Assembly (NCBI GenBank): GCA_001543005.1
Contig: LFLB01000001.1
Coordinates: forward strand, 1 to 37,119
Direction of reading: 5' to 3'
Length of the DNA: 37,119 nt
From: Candidatus Spongiihabitans thiooxidans
GTDB taxonomy: Bacteria; Pseudomonadota; Gammaproteobacteria; Arenicellales; Poriferihabitantaceae
How positions within the stretch are numbered: position 1 is the stretch's first letter; each line of letters starts with the position of its first letter. Both the position numbers and the translations under genes were made by a program. A model generated the notes under the pieces. That model did not search any database, had not been told where the DNA came from, and saw only the letters and a program-made list of their open reading frames with translations. This document shows positions 24,658 through 34,114 of the stretch, piece by piece.

Positions 24658-25533
24658 TTAGATCGCTCCAAGTATTATTCGGGTTTGTTCGCTGTCAGCA
24701 AGCGGTCTGTTTAATTGATCCGCCATTTTCTTGCTTTGCATAATCAATGCCTGGTTGGATTCGGCGACAGTGCCGTCGCGCATCAGCAAACAGTTTTCAA
24801 ATCCAACGCGGATGTGCCCGCCGTTGCTAACCGCGCTTTGCAAACAATCAAATTCATGTTGCCCGAAGGCGCACACCATCCAACTCTGACTGCGCTCCCA
24901 TAAGCTCAGGTATTGAGATAATAATTTGGCATCCGGATTAGTGGTTTTTGTATAGCGGCCAAGCACAAATAAAACGCTGTGATCATCGGCAGGAATAATT
25001 TCCCGATTCAATAGTTGATGATAGCGTTCAATTTCGGCAACGGAAAAAAGGATATATTGCACCATTATTTTTTCGTCGCGCAGCCAATGAAAAAATTCTG
25101 AAGCCGCGCTTTCGTATAATGGATTTTCATAAGTCTGGCTTTCGTATAATGAATTGCCATACGATGAATTTGGCGATGAATTTGGAATCAATTCGCGCAA
25201 TGCCACCGAAACAGCTTCCGGCCGGATTGATTTAACCGCTGCAATCTGTTGCTGCGGTGAATAAACGCCGACCGACTCAGTGGTCATTTGAATGACCATC
25301 TGTTTCCCTATCGCTCGCTGAATAGCTGCGATGGTGTGTTTGTAGGTGGCCGCATCCAGACTGTGCTTTCCGTCATCGGTTCTGATGTGTAGATGCAACA
25401 GCGTGACGCCCATATCCCAGGCTGCGGATGCGGCATCCACTATTTCATTCAGGCTAAGTGGTAAACCGGGATGATCGGTTTTTTGTTTGGTCGCGCCGTT
25501 GGGGGCGAGAGCGATTATTAGAGGGGAGTTCAT
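24658..25533 (-). CDS. BKACE (DUF849) beta-keto acid cleavage enzyme
   Basis: 291 aa from the ATG at 25533 (MNSPLII). A GTG 15 bp earlier is the alternative. The family condenses a beta-keto acid with acetyl-CoA to give acetoacetate and a CoA ester; the founding member Kce acts in lysine fermentation. Seen here: ALAPNGA, the zinc-binding HLHIRTDDG, QMTTESVG, and near the C-terminus GGHIRVGFEN. The loop after LRELIPN is expanded by DNA repeats (25108-25185) and rich in Ser/Asn/Tyr. The substrate is undetermined. The class III aminotransferase at 31.5 kb may once have been closer. Confidence 0.82.
   Translation of the reverse strand: MNSPLIIALAPNGATKQKTDHPGLPLSLNEIVDAASAAWDMGVTLLHLHIRTDDGKHSLDAATYKHTIAAIQRAIGKQMVIQMTTESVGVYSPQQQIAAVKSIRPEAVSVALRELIPNSSPNSSYGNSLYESQTYENPLYESAASEFFHWLRDEKIMVQYILFSVAEIERYHQLLNREIIPADDHSVLFVLGRYTKTTNPDAKLLSQYLSLWERSQSWMVCAFGQHEFDCLQSAVSNGGHIRVGFENCLLMRDGTVAESNQALIMQSKKMADQLNRPLADSEQTRIILGAI
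25108..25185. repeat. nested short duplications inside the BKACE gene
   Basis: GCTTTCGTATAATG occurs at 25108-25121 and 25138-25151 (30-bp period). CGATGAATTTGG is a perfect tandem pair at 25162-25173 and 25174-25185. Together they code the variable Ser/Asn/Tyr loop. Confidence 0.85.
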
Positions 25534-25578
25534 TGATATTTTTTTCACTCAATAAAACGGAGAAGAGCCCTGATAGAG

Positions 25579-25603
25579 TATAATTAACGATAATGACCAT
25601 TAT
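25579..25603 (+). promoter_or_regulatory. promoter and candidate operator of the phd-helicase operon
   Basis: A perfect TATAAT (25579-25584) is followed at once by the inverted repeat ATAATG-AC-CATTAT (25590-25603). This covers the likely transcription start about 35-50 bp before the antitoxin-like gene. Phd/YefM proteins repress their own operons by binding such palindromes. The -35 region is weak. Confidence 0.5.
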
Positions 25604-25637
25604 AGCCACTATTGGTTTTCCAACGTGAAGAATTGCA

Positions 25638-25832
25638 ATGAAGACTCTTCCGGTTCGTGAAGCCAAATATCAATTCGGTCGGATGATCAACACTGCTCGT
25701 GCGGGACCTGTGATAATTGAAACACACGGGTATTCTGTCGTCGCTGTGGCATCTATTGAGGAATACGAAAGGCTCAAATCAATAGAATCGAGCAAAGCCA
25801 ACCTGATCAATGGAATGTCTGGAAGCGAGTGA
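25638..25832 (+). CDS. Phd/YefM-type antitoxin-like regulator
   Basis: 64 aa. It begins MKTLPVREAKYQFGRMINTAR and continues VIIETHGYSVVAVASIEEYERL, the full N-terminal DNA-binding and dimerisation domain of Phd/YefM. The C-terminal tail (SKANLINGMSGSE) is short compared with the usual toxin-wrapping part. No Doc, RelE or other small toxin follows. Instead the giant helicase-nuclease starts 7 bp after the stop, or overlaps it if its upstream ATG is used. This suggests a transcriptional regulator, or an antitoxin, for that protein. Confidence 0.8.
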   Translation: MKTLPVREAKYQFGRMINTARAGPVIIETHGYSVVAVASIEEYERLKSIESSKANLINGMSGSE

Positions 25833-25839
25833 GAGGGGG

Positions 25840-28800
25840 ATGCCGGAAAACACGAATAATATCGATGAAGAAATTCAGGAGTTAATTCGGAACAAGATAG
25901 AAAATCTTCGACTGAAGCTGCTTGATCTTGGACGTCGGAATCCTTTGATTTCAACAAAATTCTCACCTCGTTCAAACTCCATTTTTCGCGCAGTTGATGA
26001 ACTTCCAGACGTGATCTCATATTATTTGGGATGCCAGAAAACAATGCGGTTTATCCCATTGCCGCCATTGGATAAAGACCCAAGAGATGAACAAAGCAGA
26101 GAGTTCCAGGGCGCGTTTGCAAATGCAAGATTGACTGACGAAATTTATTTATCCGCTTTGGATGAAATTGATTCTTCCAGCGATGCAGCATTGGATCAAA
26201 ACTATAAGTTGGAGCGTGAATTAAAAGATCGTGTTCGCGAACTTTTGAACATGCCGCCTCATTTGGTTGCAGGTGATATTTCCCTTCCGCAACATGCGCG
26301 AAACAATGGTATCTCTCCATCCTATGAGCTTCCTGCACCTGCTGATGATCAGGAGGACGAACGCCATACTGACACTGATATTCAAACGCTTTTGTTGCCT
26401 AATGATTTTGAGCGCAAAATGAATGCGCTAATGACCAAATGTCGAACATGGATGCAAGAGACTGGCATCAACGTGTTACATGCCGCTTTTGGCTTCCTTG
26501 AGTGGACCGAGCCAAATGGCACAGAGAGTTCGTTCGCTCCCCTTATATTGATGCCGATTAAAATCGATAAGAAGAAAACGCGAGAGGGGCCTAAATTCCA
26601 GATAAATTCCAGCGGAGATAAAGCAGAGGCAAACATGGTTCTTGCCGAAAAAATGCGTCTTGAGTTTGGCATTGAAATGCCAAAGTTTAATGGTGGATCA
26701 ATAGAAGACTATCTCAAAGAAGTTACCGAAGTATCCCCGCAAGCACTTCAGTGGAAAGTGCGCAGACAAGTTGCCTTTGGTGTTTTTCCATCCGCTCGCA
26801 TGGCGATGTACTATGACCTGGACACGGATACCAATTCTTTTGAGGAAAACGAAGCAATTTGTCATCTTTTCGGGGGTGGTGGCACTAGCGGTGCTGCGCC
26901 CTATGCCGATGAATGCGAAGTTGATCATCCCGAAATCGAGCAAAAGGTGCCTTATTTGGTTCTCGATGCCGATTCTTCACAATTCAGCACCCTTGTAGAT
27001 GTTGCTAACGGGAAAAACATTGCTGTTGAGGGCCCACCAGGCACTGGAAAATCACAAACTATTGTAAATGCAATAGCAGCCGCGCTTGCGGATGGGAAAA
27101 AAGTTTTATTCGTTGCCGAAAAAATGGCCGCTCTTGATGTTGTGAAATCGCGACTGGAATCTGTTGGCCTCGGTGAGTTTATTCTGCCCCTTCAAGCGGA
27201 TCGTTCTACACGCGCACAAGTCGTGCAATCCATTCGTGATCGCATTGAAATGGATGTTGGCAGTGCCTCAGCCGACTACGATGCCAAAATTGAAGTATTT
27301 AGGCAAACACGATCAGAATTAGCAACTTATATCGATGTCATATCTGCCCAGGTCGGACAAACAGGATTCACCGTATTCGATATTCTTGGCAAATGCATGG
27401 CAACCAACAAAGTACTTGAAGGAAAGCCAGAGGCACTTCTAAGCCCTGAAATCCAAAACATAGATGATTTTAACAACACCCGGATTGACACCTTTCGGGA
27501 ATTGAGCGGAGCCCTTGAAGACTCGTGGCGTGATGCCGAAGATGCCGAGCCATATTGGCAAGGACACAATGTTCACCATATCGACAAGTTTACAGTCGAA
27601 AACATATGCAATGCCGCAAAAACCGCGGCCAGCGCTTACGGAGATGCGGCAAGGGCGCGTCAGGAACTTGTTGCGTTTAATATTGGTACTAGAAATAACG
27701 CAACAGAGCTTGAGTTAATAAAAACAGCATTGGAAACACTGCGGCCTATCGAAAGCACCGTGGATACAGTGCTTGTTAGGCATATTTGTGGTGAACAAAA
27801 ACTGCAATCTCTCACCGAATTTCTTGATGAATGCACACACTATCAGGCGGGTCAAGACGAATTCGCCCATCTATTTACAGATACAACGGATGAAACATTG
27901 GGGGATCGCCTTAGGTCGATTGAATCCCTCTGCACTGAGCATGAGTTCGAGACCCTTGATGTTGAAAAACTCCAGTCCTGGCGCCAAGAAGAAGCTGAAC
28001 GCCTGACCAAATGCAAACAGACATACGATAATCTCAAGTCCTTTATTGAAACCCTCCCGGAAAGTATCAGCTATCCGGTTTCCGTGTTTAAAGAAGCACG
28101 AGAACTGGTTGAAGCAACATCTCGTGAGGTTCTTTCGCTTCGAGACGAAATAACATCAGACCCTGCGGCTACAAATGTAATTTCATATGCGAAGAAGTGC
28201 GGCGAGGAACTGCTTGAAAGCAGATGCCAGCTTGAAAACGTTATATCGGTAACACAGACTGTCTCGATTGTTGAACTCACAACACTTGCAGCAACAATCA
28301 GCGGGGCTGGACCACTCAGCATTTTGTCTTCAACATTTCGGTCTGCAAAGCGAACCTATCTTGCGTTATCGCGACGTGACTCATTCAGGAAAGAAGTCGC
28401 GACAAAAGATATTCGTTTACTTATAGATTGGCGTGAAGCCGAAAAGAAATTTTGTTCCGACCAGCAGGTCTCAACTGTTTTTGGCCCTTATTTCAAGGGT
28501 ATCGATACCGAATTTTCAACATTTTCACACTTAATAAATTACTACGATACTGTTGAAAGGAGTTTTCCAGGCACCGCAAACAGGAAAGTCAGAAAATTTC
28601 TAAAAACAGGCGACCTTGATTTACTGCAATCACTTCCGGAGATTGACGGATATACCGGAAACGGAACTTTTCCCGATCTGGCTGCAGAAATCGAAAACAT
28701 GGAAACCAGTTTACCTAACTATGACGCTGCGATAGAGCAATTAACTTTTCAAATTTCACTGTTAAAAAAACCTGACGAAACATCGGTTGCCGCCCTTACC

Positions 28801-31323
28801 GATCTCGCCAAAAGTTTCGATAAACACATTGAACACAAGACCGATCTTGACTGCAATGAGGTAAGGCACTTCCTTAATGGTCGTTTTTGCGGAGCTTCGA
28901 CCAAATCGACCGATTTTGAAGACGATGTTCTTGCAGCAAAACTTATTATGGAACTCCAATGTGCCCCCAATGTGATAATCAACATTCTTGAAAATAAAAC
29001 AGTTGATAAAAGTCACTCATCCATTGAACTCGTTCTCAGTAAAGATGAAGAGGCAGATGCTGAATTATTAGCACTCAGCCAACTTTCCAAAACTGACGCC
29101 GCCTATTTTTCTGCTGACCGAACGCATGCAGAGGTCGCTGATTATCTTTCTGCTGCCTCTATAGATAAAGATGGACTGTACGTTCACTCCAAATACGCGA
29201 GTACCCGTTACGATTTCGACGATAAGGGCTTCGGTTGGGTTGTAAAAGCTTTGCTGCAAGATAACTTTCCTCTGGATGATCTTGCCAACACCATCGAAGC
29301 GATAATCGTCCGGGCACTGGCTAGTCGAGTTTATCATCAGTTTGGCAGAGTCCTTTCTCAATACCCCGGCACCAGGCTTAATGAGCTGCGTAGGCGATTG
29401 GCGAAACTAGATAAGGAAATCATCAAGATGTCTCGTGACCAGATAAGGGCAAGGGTATATCAAGTAGCGAACCCGCCACCGAGCATCGGAAAGGGGGGGA
29501 AGTCTACCTGGACGGAGATGGCTCTGGTAGACCATGAGGTAAGTAAAAGCCGCCGCCATATTCCAGTTCGAGACTTGATGCGCCGAGCAGGCAAAGCACT
29601 TCTGGAACTAAAACCTTGCTGGATGATGTCCCCGCTTGCTGTTGCCCAATATTTGCAAAAAGGGGAGCTTACATTTGACTTGTGCATTATCGATGAAGCA
29701 TCACAAATGCCCCCCGAAGATTCAGTAGGGGCGTTAGCCCGTAGCCGACAAGCTATGGTCGTTGGAGATACTAACCAGCTACCTCCGACAAGTTTCTTTC
29801 GGAAATTGGTTGATGATGATAACGCGGACGAAGATGAAACAGTTCTGAATGAATCGATTCTGGAAATGGCGAATACTGCCTTCAGACCCAAACGCAGACT
29901 TCGTTGGCATTACCGTTCACGTCATTCCGCACTAATCAAATTTTCAAGCCACATGGTCTATGATGATAAACTGATTATCTTCCCATCGGCTTCTGAATCC
30001 AGATCAGATATGGGAGTTTCTTTAACGCCGGTTCAGGGCGGGTATCACTCTGGCACCAATGGCGAAGAAGCAACGGCAATGGTCGATGCTGCATTGGAAT
30101 TCATGCACACAAGCCCTGGTCGATCGCTTGGTTTGGTAACGCTGAACCAAAGGCAACGTGACCTGCTTCTTGAAAAAATGGAATTTGCTCTCAGCCTCAA
30201 TACCGCGGCATCAGACTATGTTGATCACTGGAAAGAAGAAAACGATGGGCTGGAATCATTTTTCATTAAAAACCTTGAAAACGTGCAGGGTGATGAACGA
30301 GACGTTATTTTCATAGGCACCGTTTACGGCCCCGAACAGCCAGGGGCCCCGGTGATGCAACGCTTTGGTCCGATTAACGGATTGGCTGGGAAACGACGCC
30401 TCAATGTCCTATTCTCACGTGCAAAACAACAAATAGTCACTTTTTCGTCCATGACGGCAGCAGATATCAGGGCGGATGAACATGGCAATGCTGGTGCGTA
30501 TATGCTTAAGCGTTGGCTGGAGTATTCAGCAACGGGTATTCTCCATGCAGGCGGAGAAATGCATGGAGAACCAGATTCTGATTTTGAAAGGTTCGTAATT
30601 GATCAAATCAAGGCCATGGGATGTGAGCCGGTGCCGCAAATCGGAGTAAAGGGTTACCGCATTGATATCGGAGTTAAGCACCCTGATTGGCCGCATGGTT
30701 TTATTATGGCCGTTGAATGTGACGGTGCCACATATCACTCATCAAAATCAGCACGAGAACGTGACCGGTTGCGCCAGGAAGTGCTTGAAGGACTGGGCTG
30801 GTTTTTCCATAGGATATGGTCAACAGATTGGTTTAATAACCCGCGTAAAGAAGCTGAAATATTGCGTAAGGAAATACTGGATCGCCTCGCAGATTTAAAA
30901 GAAAATTCAGCAGCATTTATCGCACCAAGGACCAGTGCCCCCTTACATGAGCCAGAAGCCGAAAGCATCATTGATGAAACACAGCGGCCGATTGCAGAGG
31001 ATCGTTATCAGGCAACAAATGATGAATATGCTGTAATCACCCAAGAAGAGTTCATCGACACAATTCATTCTGAAGATTCTGATTTAAATTCTGTATCTGT
31101 CGGTGATACCGTTCGGATTCGTTATCTTTCGGGAGAAAACACAGTACTTGAAGTGGTGCTTAGCAATGAACTCAACTCGCCGAATCAGGGAATTGTACAT
31201 ATCAACAGGCCGCTTGGCCAGGCTCTTCTTGGCATGGAAGAAGGTGACGAAATTGAAGTGTTGGTTGGTAGTTATGTACGCAAAGCAATCATCGAAAAAG
31301 TTATCAGAGGCACCACGCCCTAA
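25840..31323 (+). CDS. DUF4011 / SF1 helicase / PD-(D/E)XK nuclease with C-terminal GreA/GreB-like domain
   Basis: 1827 aa from the ATG at 25840. An ATG 30 bp earlier overlaps the phd gene. Order: DUF4011 (LLDLGRRNPLIST near residue 27, to about 350); helicase Walker A GPPGTGKS at 398-405; an insert of nearly 900 residues, partly coiled; Walker B IIDEAS (D1285, E1286); motif III GDTNQLPP at 1309-1316; motif V NVQGDERDVIF near 1482; motif VI LNVLFSRAKQQ (R1527). The nuclease has E1583, D1609 in YRIDIGV, and VECDGATYH (E1626, D1628), of the MTES_1575/Vsr-like type. At about 1752-1827, VHINRPLGQALLGMEEGDEIEV is a GreA/GreB C-terminal pattern. DUF4011-helicase-Vsr proteins have been described as phage-defence systems (Hhe, recalled). 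All catalytic residues are present. The translational link to phd is unusual. Confidence 0.85.
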   Translation: MPENTNNIDEEIQELIRNKIENLRLKLLDLGRRNPLISTKFSPRSNSIFRAVDELPDVISYYLGCQKTMRFIPLPPLDKDPRDEQSREFQGAFANARLTDEIYLSALDEIDSSSDAALDQNYKLERELKDRVRELLNMPPHLVAGDISLPQHARNNGISPSYELPAPADDQEDERHTDTDIQTLLLPNDFERKMNALMTKCRTWMQETGINVLHAAFGFLEWTEPNGTESSFAPLILMPIKIDKKKTREGPKFQINSSGDKAEANMVLAEKMRLEFGIEMPKFNGGSIEDYLKEVTEVSPQALQWKVRRQVAFGVFPSARMAMYYDLDTDTNSFEENEAICHLFGGGGTSGAAPYADECEVDHPEIEQKVPYLVLDADSSQFSTLVDVANGKNIAVEGPPGTGKSQTIVNAIAAALADGKKVLFVAEKMAALDVVKSRLESVGLGEFILPLQADRSTRAQVVQSIRDRIEMDVGSASADYDAKIEVFRQTRSELATYIDVISAQVGQTGFTVFDILGKCMATNKVLEGKPEALLSPEIQNIDDFNNTRIDTFRELSGALEDSWRDAEDAEPYWQGHNVHHIDKFTVENICNAAKTAASAYGDAARARQELVAFNIGTRNNATELELIKTALETLRPIESTVDTVLVRHICGEQKLQSLTEFLDECTHYQAGQDEFAHLFTDTTDETLGDRLRSIESLCTEHEFETLDVEKLQSWRQEEAERLTKCKQTYDNLKSFIETLPESISYPVSVFKEARELVEATSREVLSLRDEITSDPAATNVISYAKKCGEELLESRCQLENVISVTQTVSIVELTTLAATISGAGPLSILSSTFRSAKRTYLALSRRDSFRKEVATKDIRLLIDWREAEKKFCSDQQVSTVFGPYFKGIDTEFSTFSHLINYYDTVERSFPGTANRKVRKFLKTGDLDLLQSLPEIDGYTGNGTFPDLAAEIENMETSLPNYDAAIEQLTFQISLLKKPDETSVAALTDLAKSFDKHIEHKTDLDCNEVRHFLNGRFCGASTKSTDFEDDVLAAKLIMELQCAPNVIINILENKTVDKSHSSIELVLSKDEEADAELLALSQLSKTDAAYFSADRTHAEVADYLSAASIDKDGLYVHSKYASTRYDFDDKGFGWVVKALLQDNFPLDDLANTIEAIIVRALASRVYHQFGRVLSQYPGTRLNELRRRLAKLDKEIIKMSRDQIRARVYQVANPPPSIGKGGKSTWTEMALVDHEVSKSRRHIPVRDLMRRAGKALLELKPCWMMSPLAVAQYLQKGELTFDLCIIDEASQMPPEDSVGALARSRQAMVVGDTNQLPPTSFFRKLVDDDNADEDETVLNESILEMANTAFRPKRRLRWHYRSRHSALIKFSSHMVYDDKLIIFPSASESRSDMGVSLTPVQGGYHSGTNGEEATAMVDAALEFMHTSPGRSLGLVTLNQRQRDLLLEKMEFALSLNTAASDYVDHWKEENDGLESFFIKNLENVQGDERDVIFIGTVYGPEQPGAPVMQRFGPINGLAGKRRLNVLFSRAKQQIVTFSSMTAADIRADEHGNAGAYMLKRWLEYSATGILHAGGEMHGEPDSDFERFVIDQIKAMGCEPVPQIGVKGYRIDIGVKHPDWPHGFIMAVECDGATYHSSKSARERDRLRQEVLEGLGWFFHRIWSTDWFNNPRKEAEILRKEILDRLADLKENSAAFIAPRTSAPLHEPEAESIIDETQRPIAEDRYQATNDEYAVITQEEFIDTIHSEDSDLNSVSVGDTVRIRYLSGENTVLEVVLSNELNSPNQGIVHINRPLGQALLGMEEGDEIEVLVGSYVRKAIIEKVIRGTTP

Positions 31324-31327
31324 TCTG

Positions 31328-31350
31328 CCGAGATACAATCAACATCTCGG
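31328..31350 (+). terminator. weak hairpin after the helicase gene
   Basis: CCGAGAT (31328-31334) pairs with ATCTCGG (31344-31350) over a 9-nt loop. There is no T-run after it, so it may be only a 3'-end stabiliser. The rest of the gap to 31500 shows nothing else. Confidence 0.35.
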
Positions 31351-31500
31351 GCTGATAAAACATAACTCCCAAGCATCCGCCCCGGAAACAACCAACTAGA
31401 ACACAATTAACCAAGAGCGGAGTAGATACAACATATGGCAATCCAAATCTGGGGCAACACAGCGTTCTTAAGGTGCCAAGAAAACTCTAATGCCAGAATT

Positions 31501-32835
31501 CTAATGCGAAATATGCTCAATCGCCGAATTAATGGTGGCGTCCAGTTTGTCGACGATTTCTTCGATATGGCTCGATTCGATGATGAAGGGAGGTGCGAGC
31601 AGGATGTGATGTCCGTGCTTGCCGTCTATGGTGCCTGCATCAGGATAAACCATGATGCCATTGTCCATTCCAGTTTGTTTGATAATTAAATCCAATTTAC
31701 TGTCGGCGGGAAAGGGCGTTTTTTCAATTCGGTCTTTCACCAATTCGATGCCGAGGAACAAACCTCGGCCGCGAATATCGCCTATATGGGGATGCTCGGC
31801 AAATCGTTGATTGAGGGCTTCGGCGAGTTGCACCCCGCGCACCCGGACCTTTTCAAGCAGTTTGTTTTTATCGATATATCGTTGTGTGGCGAGGGCCGCG
31901 GCCGCGGAACTCGGATGACCGATATAGGTATGTCCGTGCTGAAAGTTGCCGCTGCCGGCGCTAATCGCATCGAAGATATTCTGAGTCGCCAAGGTCGCCG
32001 CAATGGCCTGATAACCGCCGCCCAAGCCCTTGCCGATAGTAACAAGGTCGGGGGTCACGCCCTCATCTTCAAAGGCGAAATGTCGTCCGCTTCGGCCCAT
32101 GCCGCACATGATTTCATCCATGATCAATAACACGCCATAACGATCGCAAATTTCCCTTACCCGGGAAAAATAGCCCGGCACCGCAGTCACCGCGCCCACC
32201 GTCGAGCCAACAATGGTTTCGGCAATAAAAGCGATAACCCGCTTGGCGCCAAGTTCCTCAATTGCTTGCTCAAGTTCATCGGCGACGCGCAGCCCGTATT
32301 CTTGCTCGGTTTCGTTTTCATTGCGATCACGGTAGGCATAGCACGGGGAGATGTGATGCGAGCGATTTAATATCGGTTCATAAATTTGACGCCGCCAGAA
32401 GTGCCCGCCTACGGACAATGCGGAAATAGTATTGCCGTGATAACTTTGTCTGCGCGATATGAAATACTGGCGCTGCGGCTGGCCGATTTCGACGAAATAT
32501 TGGCGCGCCATTTTCAGCGCGGTCTCGATGGCTTCGGACCCGCCGGATAAAAAATAAACTTTGTTTAGCGCCCGATTGGTGCGCTCGACCAAAAGCTCGG
32601 CCAATTGCTCGGCGACTTCGGTGGTGAAAAAACCGGTATGCGCGTAAGGCAATTTGTCCAGTTGGGACTTGACTGCGTCGATCACATATTGGTTATGATG
32701 GCCAAGACAGGAAACCGCGGCGCCACAACACGCATCGAGATATTTTTTGCCTTCCTGATCAATGAGATAGACCCCTTCTCCGCACACGGCTTTGGGGTAA
32801 TCATTTTGCAAGTTTCGATGAAATATATAACTCAT
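31501..32835 (-). CDS. class III PLP aminotransferase (aspartate aminotransferase family, omega-type)
   Basis: 444 aa. Motifs: FLSGGSEAIETALKMARQY (phosphate cup), SYHGNT, LIMDEIMCGMGRSG and the PLP lysine K269 in TIGKGLGGGYQ. The end GHHILLAPPFII is also family-like. The family moves amino groups between amino acids or polyamines and keto acids such as pyruvate; the substrate cannot be fixed. It is divergent from the TAXI-TRAP transporter, and the shared control region suggests a link with its substrate. Confidence 0.86.
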   Translation of the reverse strand: MSYIFHRNLQNDYPKAVCGEGVYLIDQEGKKYLDACCGAAVSCLGHHNQYVIDAVKSQLDKLPYAHTGFFTTEVAEQLAELLVERTNRALNKVYFLSGGSEAIETALKMARQYFVEIGQPQRQYFISRRQSYHGNTISALSVGGHFWRRQIYEPILNRSHHISPCYAYRDRNENETEQEYGLRVADELEQAIEELGAKRVIAFIAETIVGSTVGAVTAVPGYFSRVREICDRYGVLLIMDEIMCGMGRSGRHFAFEDEGVTPDLVTIGKGLGGGYQAIAATLATQNIFDAISAGSGNFQHGHTYIGHPSSAAAALATQRYIDKNKLLEKVRVRGVQLAEALNQRFAEHPHIGDIRGRGLFLGIELVKDRIEKTPFPADSKLDLIIKQTGMDNGIMVYPDAGTIDGKHGHHILLAPPFIIESSHIEEIVDKLDATINSAIEHISH

Positions 32836-32954
32836 GATTATGTTGATTTTGCCTGTTTATTTTTTCAGTTTATTTTTCAAGGTTGCATTTGGGTAGTAGT
32901 TTAGTTTACGCTTACACCTGTGTGCGAATAATACTTCATTAAAAAATTTGATTT

Positions 32955-33008
32955 TGCTCGCACATCCTTTATACGCATAAGGAAACTGAATTAATCAGAT
33001 GGTTTCCT
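32955..33008 (+). promoter_or_regulatory. TAXI gene control region: possible promoter and 7-bp inverted repeat
   Basis: A weak TTGATT (-35-like, just after 32948) and TATACG (-10-like, from 32970) precede AGGAAAC (32980-32986) and GTTTCCT (33002-33008). The latter form an inverted repeat that could be an operator or a leader hairpin. The AT-rich segment 32836-32950 probably holds the promoter of the divergent aminotransferase, but no clear boxes were seen. Confidence 0.35.
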
Positions 33009-33044
33009 AATACTAATGTACTTTAAAGATTTGGAGAAAAAATT

Positions 33045-34022
33045 ATGAAGTTAAAATCAGTAGTCATTGCCGCGGCACAGGTCGGTGTACTGGCCGGCGC
33101 ACTCGTTTGCGTAGGCACAGCGACAGCGGCACAAGAATTCATTTCCATCGGCACCGGCGGCGTCACTGGCGTTTACTATCCAACCGGCGGTGCGATTTGC
33201 CGGCTGGTGAACAAGAATCGAAAAGAGCATGGCTTTCGTTGCTCGGCGGAATCCACCGGCGGATCAATTTACAACATCAATACCATTCGCGCCGGTGAAC
33301 TTGAATTTGGCGTGGCTCAATCGGACTGGCAATACCACGCCTACAACGGCACCTCTAAATTTAAGGATGCCGGAAAGTTTGAGGGTTTACGCGCCATCTT
33401 TTCGATTCATCCCGAACCGGTGACCGTCATCGCCAGCGACAAATCGGGCATTGTCAATATTGACGACGTCAAGGGCAAGCGCATGAACATCGGCAACCCG
33501 GGCTCCGGCACGCGCGGCACCTGGGAAGTGCTTGAACAAGCACTTGGCTGGGAGCGCAGCGACCTGAAACTGGCCGCGGAAATGAAATCGGCTGAAACCG
33601 GTCAAGCCGTATGCGATGGCAAAATTGATGCTTATTTCTGGTTGGTCGGTCATCCTTCGGCGTTGACCCAGGAATCGCTGGCGACTTGTGACGCGCATCT
33701 TGTTAATGTCACCGGCCCGGCGATCGACAAGTTGGTTGCGGATAATTCCTATTACCGCACCGCGACTATTCCCGCCGGTATGTACAATAACGATAGCGAC
33801 ATCAAGACGTTTGGCGTTGGCGCAACTTTCGTGTCCAGCACCGATGTGTCTGAGGACGCGGTTTACGTTGTGGTAAAAGCGGTATTCGACAACTTCGCGG
33901 ATTTCAAAAAGCTGCACCCGGCTTTCGCTAATCTGAAAGAGTCCGAAATGATTACCGACGCACTGTCTGCGCCATTGCATGCCGGCGCAATCAAGTACTA
34001 CAAAGAACGCGGTTGGATGTAG
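33045..34022 (+). CDS. TAXI family TRAP transporter substrate-binding protein
   Basis: 325 aa with a signal peptide (about residues 1-28, cleavage after TAA). The mature start [23 protein letters not shown] is the hallmark of the TAXI family, followed by [24 protein letters not shown] and [16 protein letters not shown]. It binds a small organic acid or amino acid, often glutamate-like, in the periplasm and hands it to the membrane permease downstream. The ATG at 33045 is preceded by GGAG. Codon use is GC-richer than in the ugp genes. Confidence 0.92.
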   Translation: MKLKSVVIAAAQVGVLAGALVCVGTATAAQEFISIGTGGVTGVYYPTGGAICRLVNKNRKEHGFRCSAESTGGSIYNINTIRAGELEFGVAQSDWQYHAYNGTSKFKDAGKFEGLRAIFSIHPEPVTVIASDKSGIVNIDDVKGKRMNIGNPGSGTRGTWEVLEQALGWERSDLKLAAEMKSAETGQAVCDGKIDAYFWLVGHPSALTQESLATCDAHLVNVTGPAIDKLVADNSYYRTATIPAGMYNNDSDIKTFGVGATFVSSTDVSEDAVYVVVKAVFDNFADFKKLHPAFANLKESEMITDALSAPLHAGAIKYYKERGWM

Positions 34023-34036
34023 CAAGATACAAATCG

Positions 34037-34107
34037 GGCGGGCCTGAGTCGGCGCCTTGATGCTGACTCTGGGTTGATTCAGATATAGCCAAATTTTCAG
34101 GCCTGCC
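34037..34107 (+). terminator. structured spacer between TAXI gene and permease
   Basis: GGCGGGCCTGA (34037-34047) pairs with TCAGGCCTGCC (34097-34107) with one G-U. A smaller GAGTC/GACTC hairpin (34046-34050/34065-34069) competes with or nests in it. It probably stabilises or partly separates the binding-protein mRNA from the permease mRNA. Confidence 0.5.
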
Positions 34108-34114
34108 TATCCAT

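Noticed and set aside
25108..25185. CRISPR-like repeat array
   Set aside because: The units are 12-14 bp, inside a coding gene, with no regular spacers and no cas genes in the window.
25810..25839. Earlier start (ATG at 25810) for the large helicase
   Set aside because: It overlaps the phd gene by 23 bp and the extra ten residues are not DUF4011-like. The ATG at 25840 follows a purine-rich stretch. Not fully excluded.
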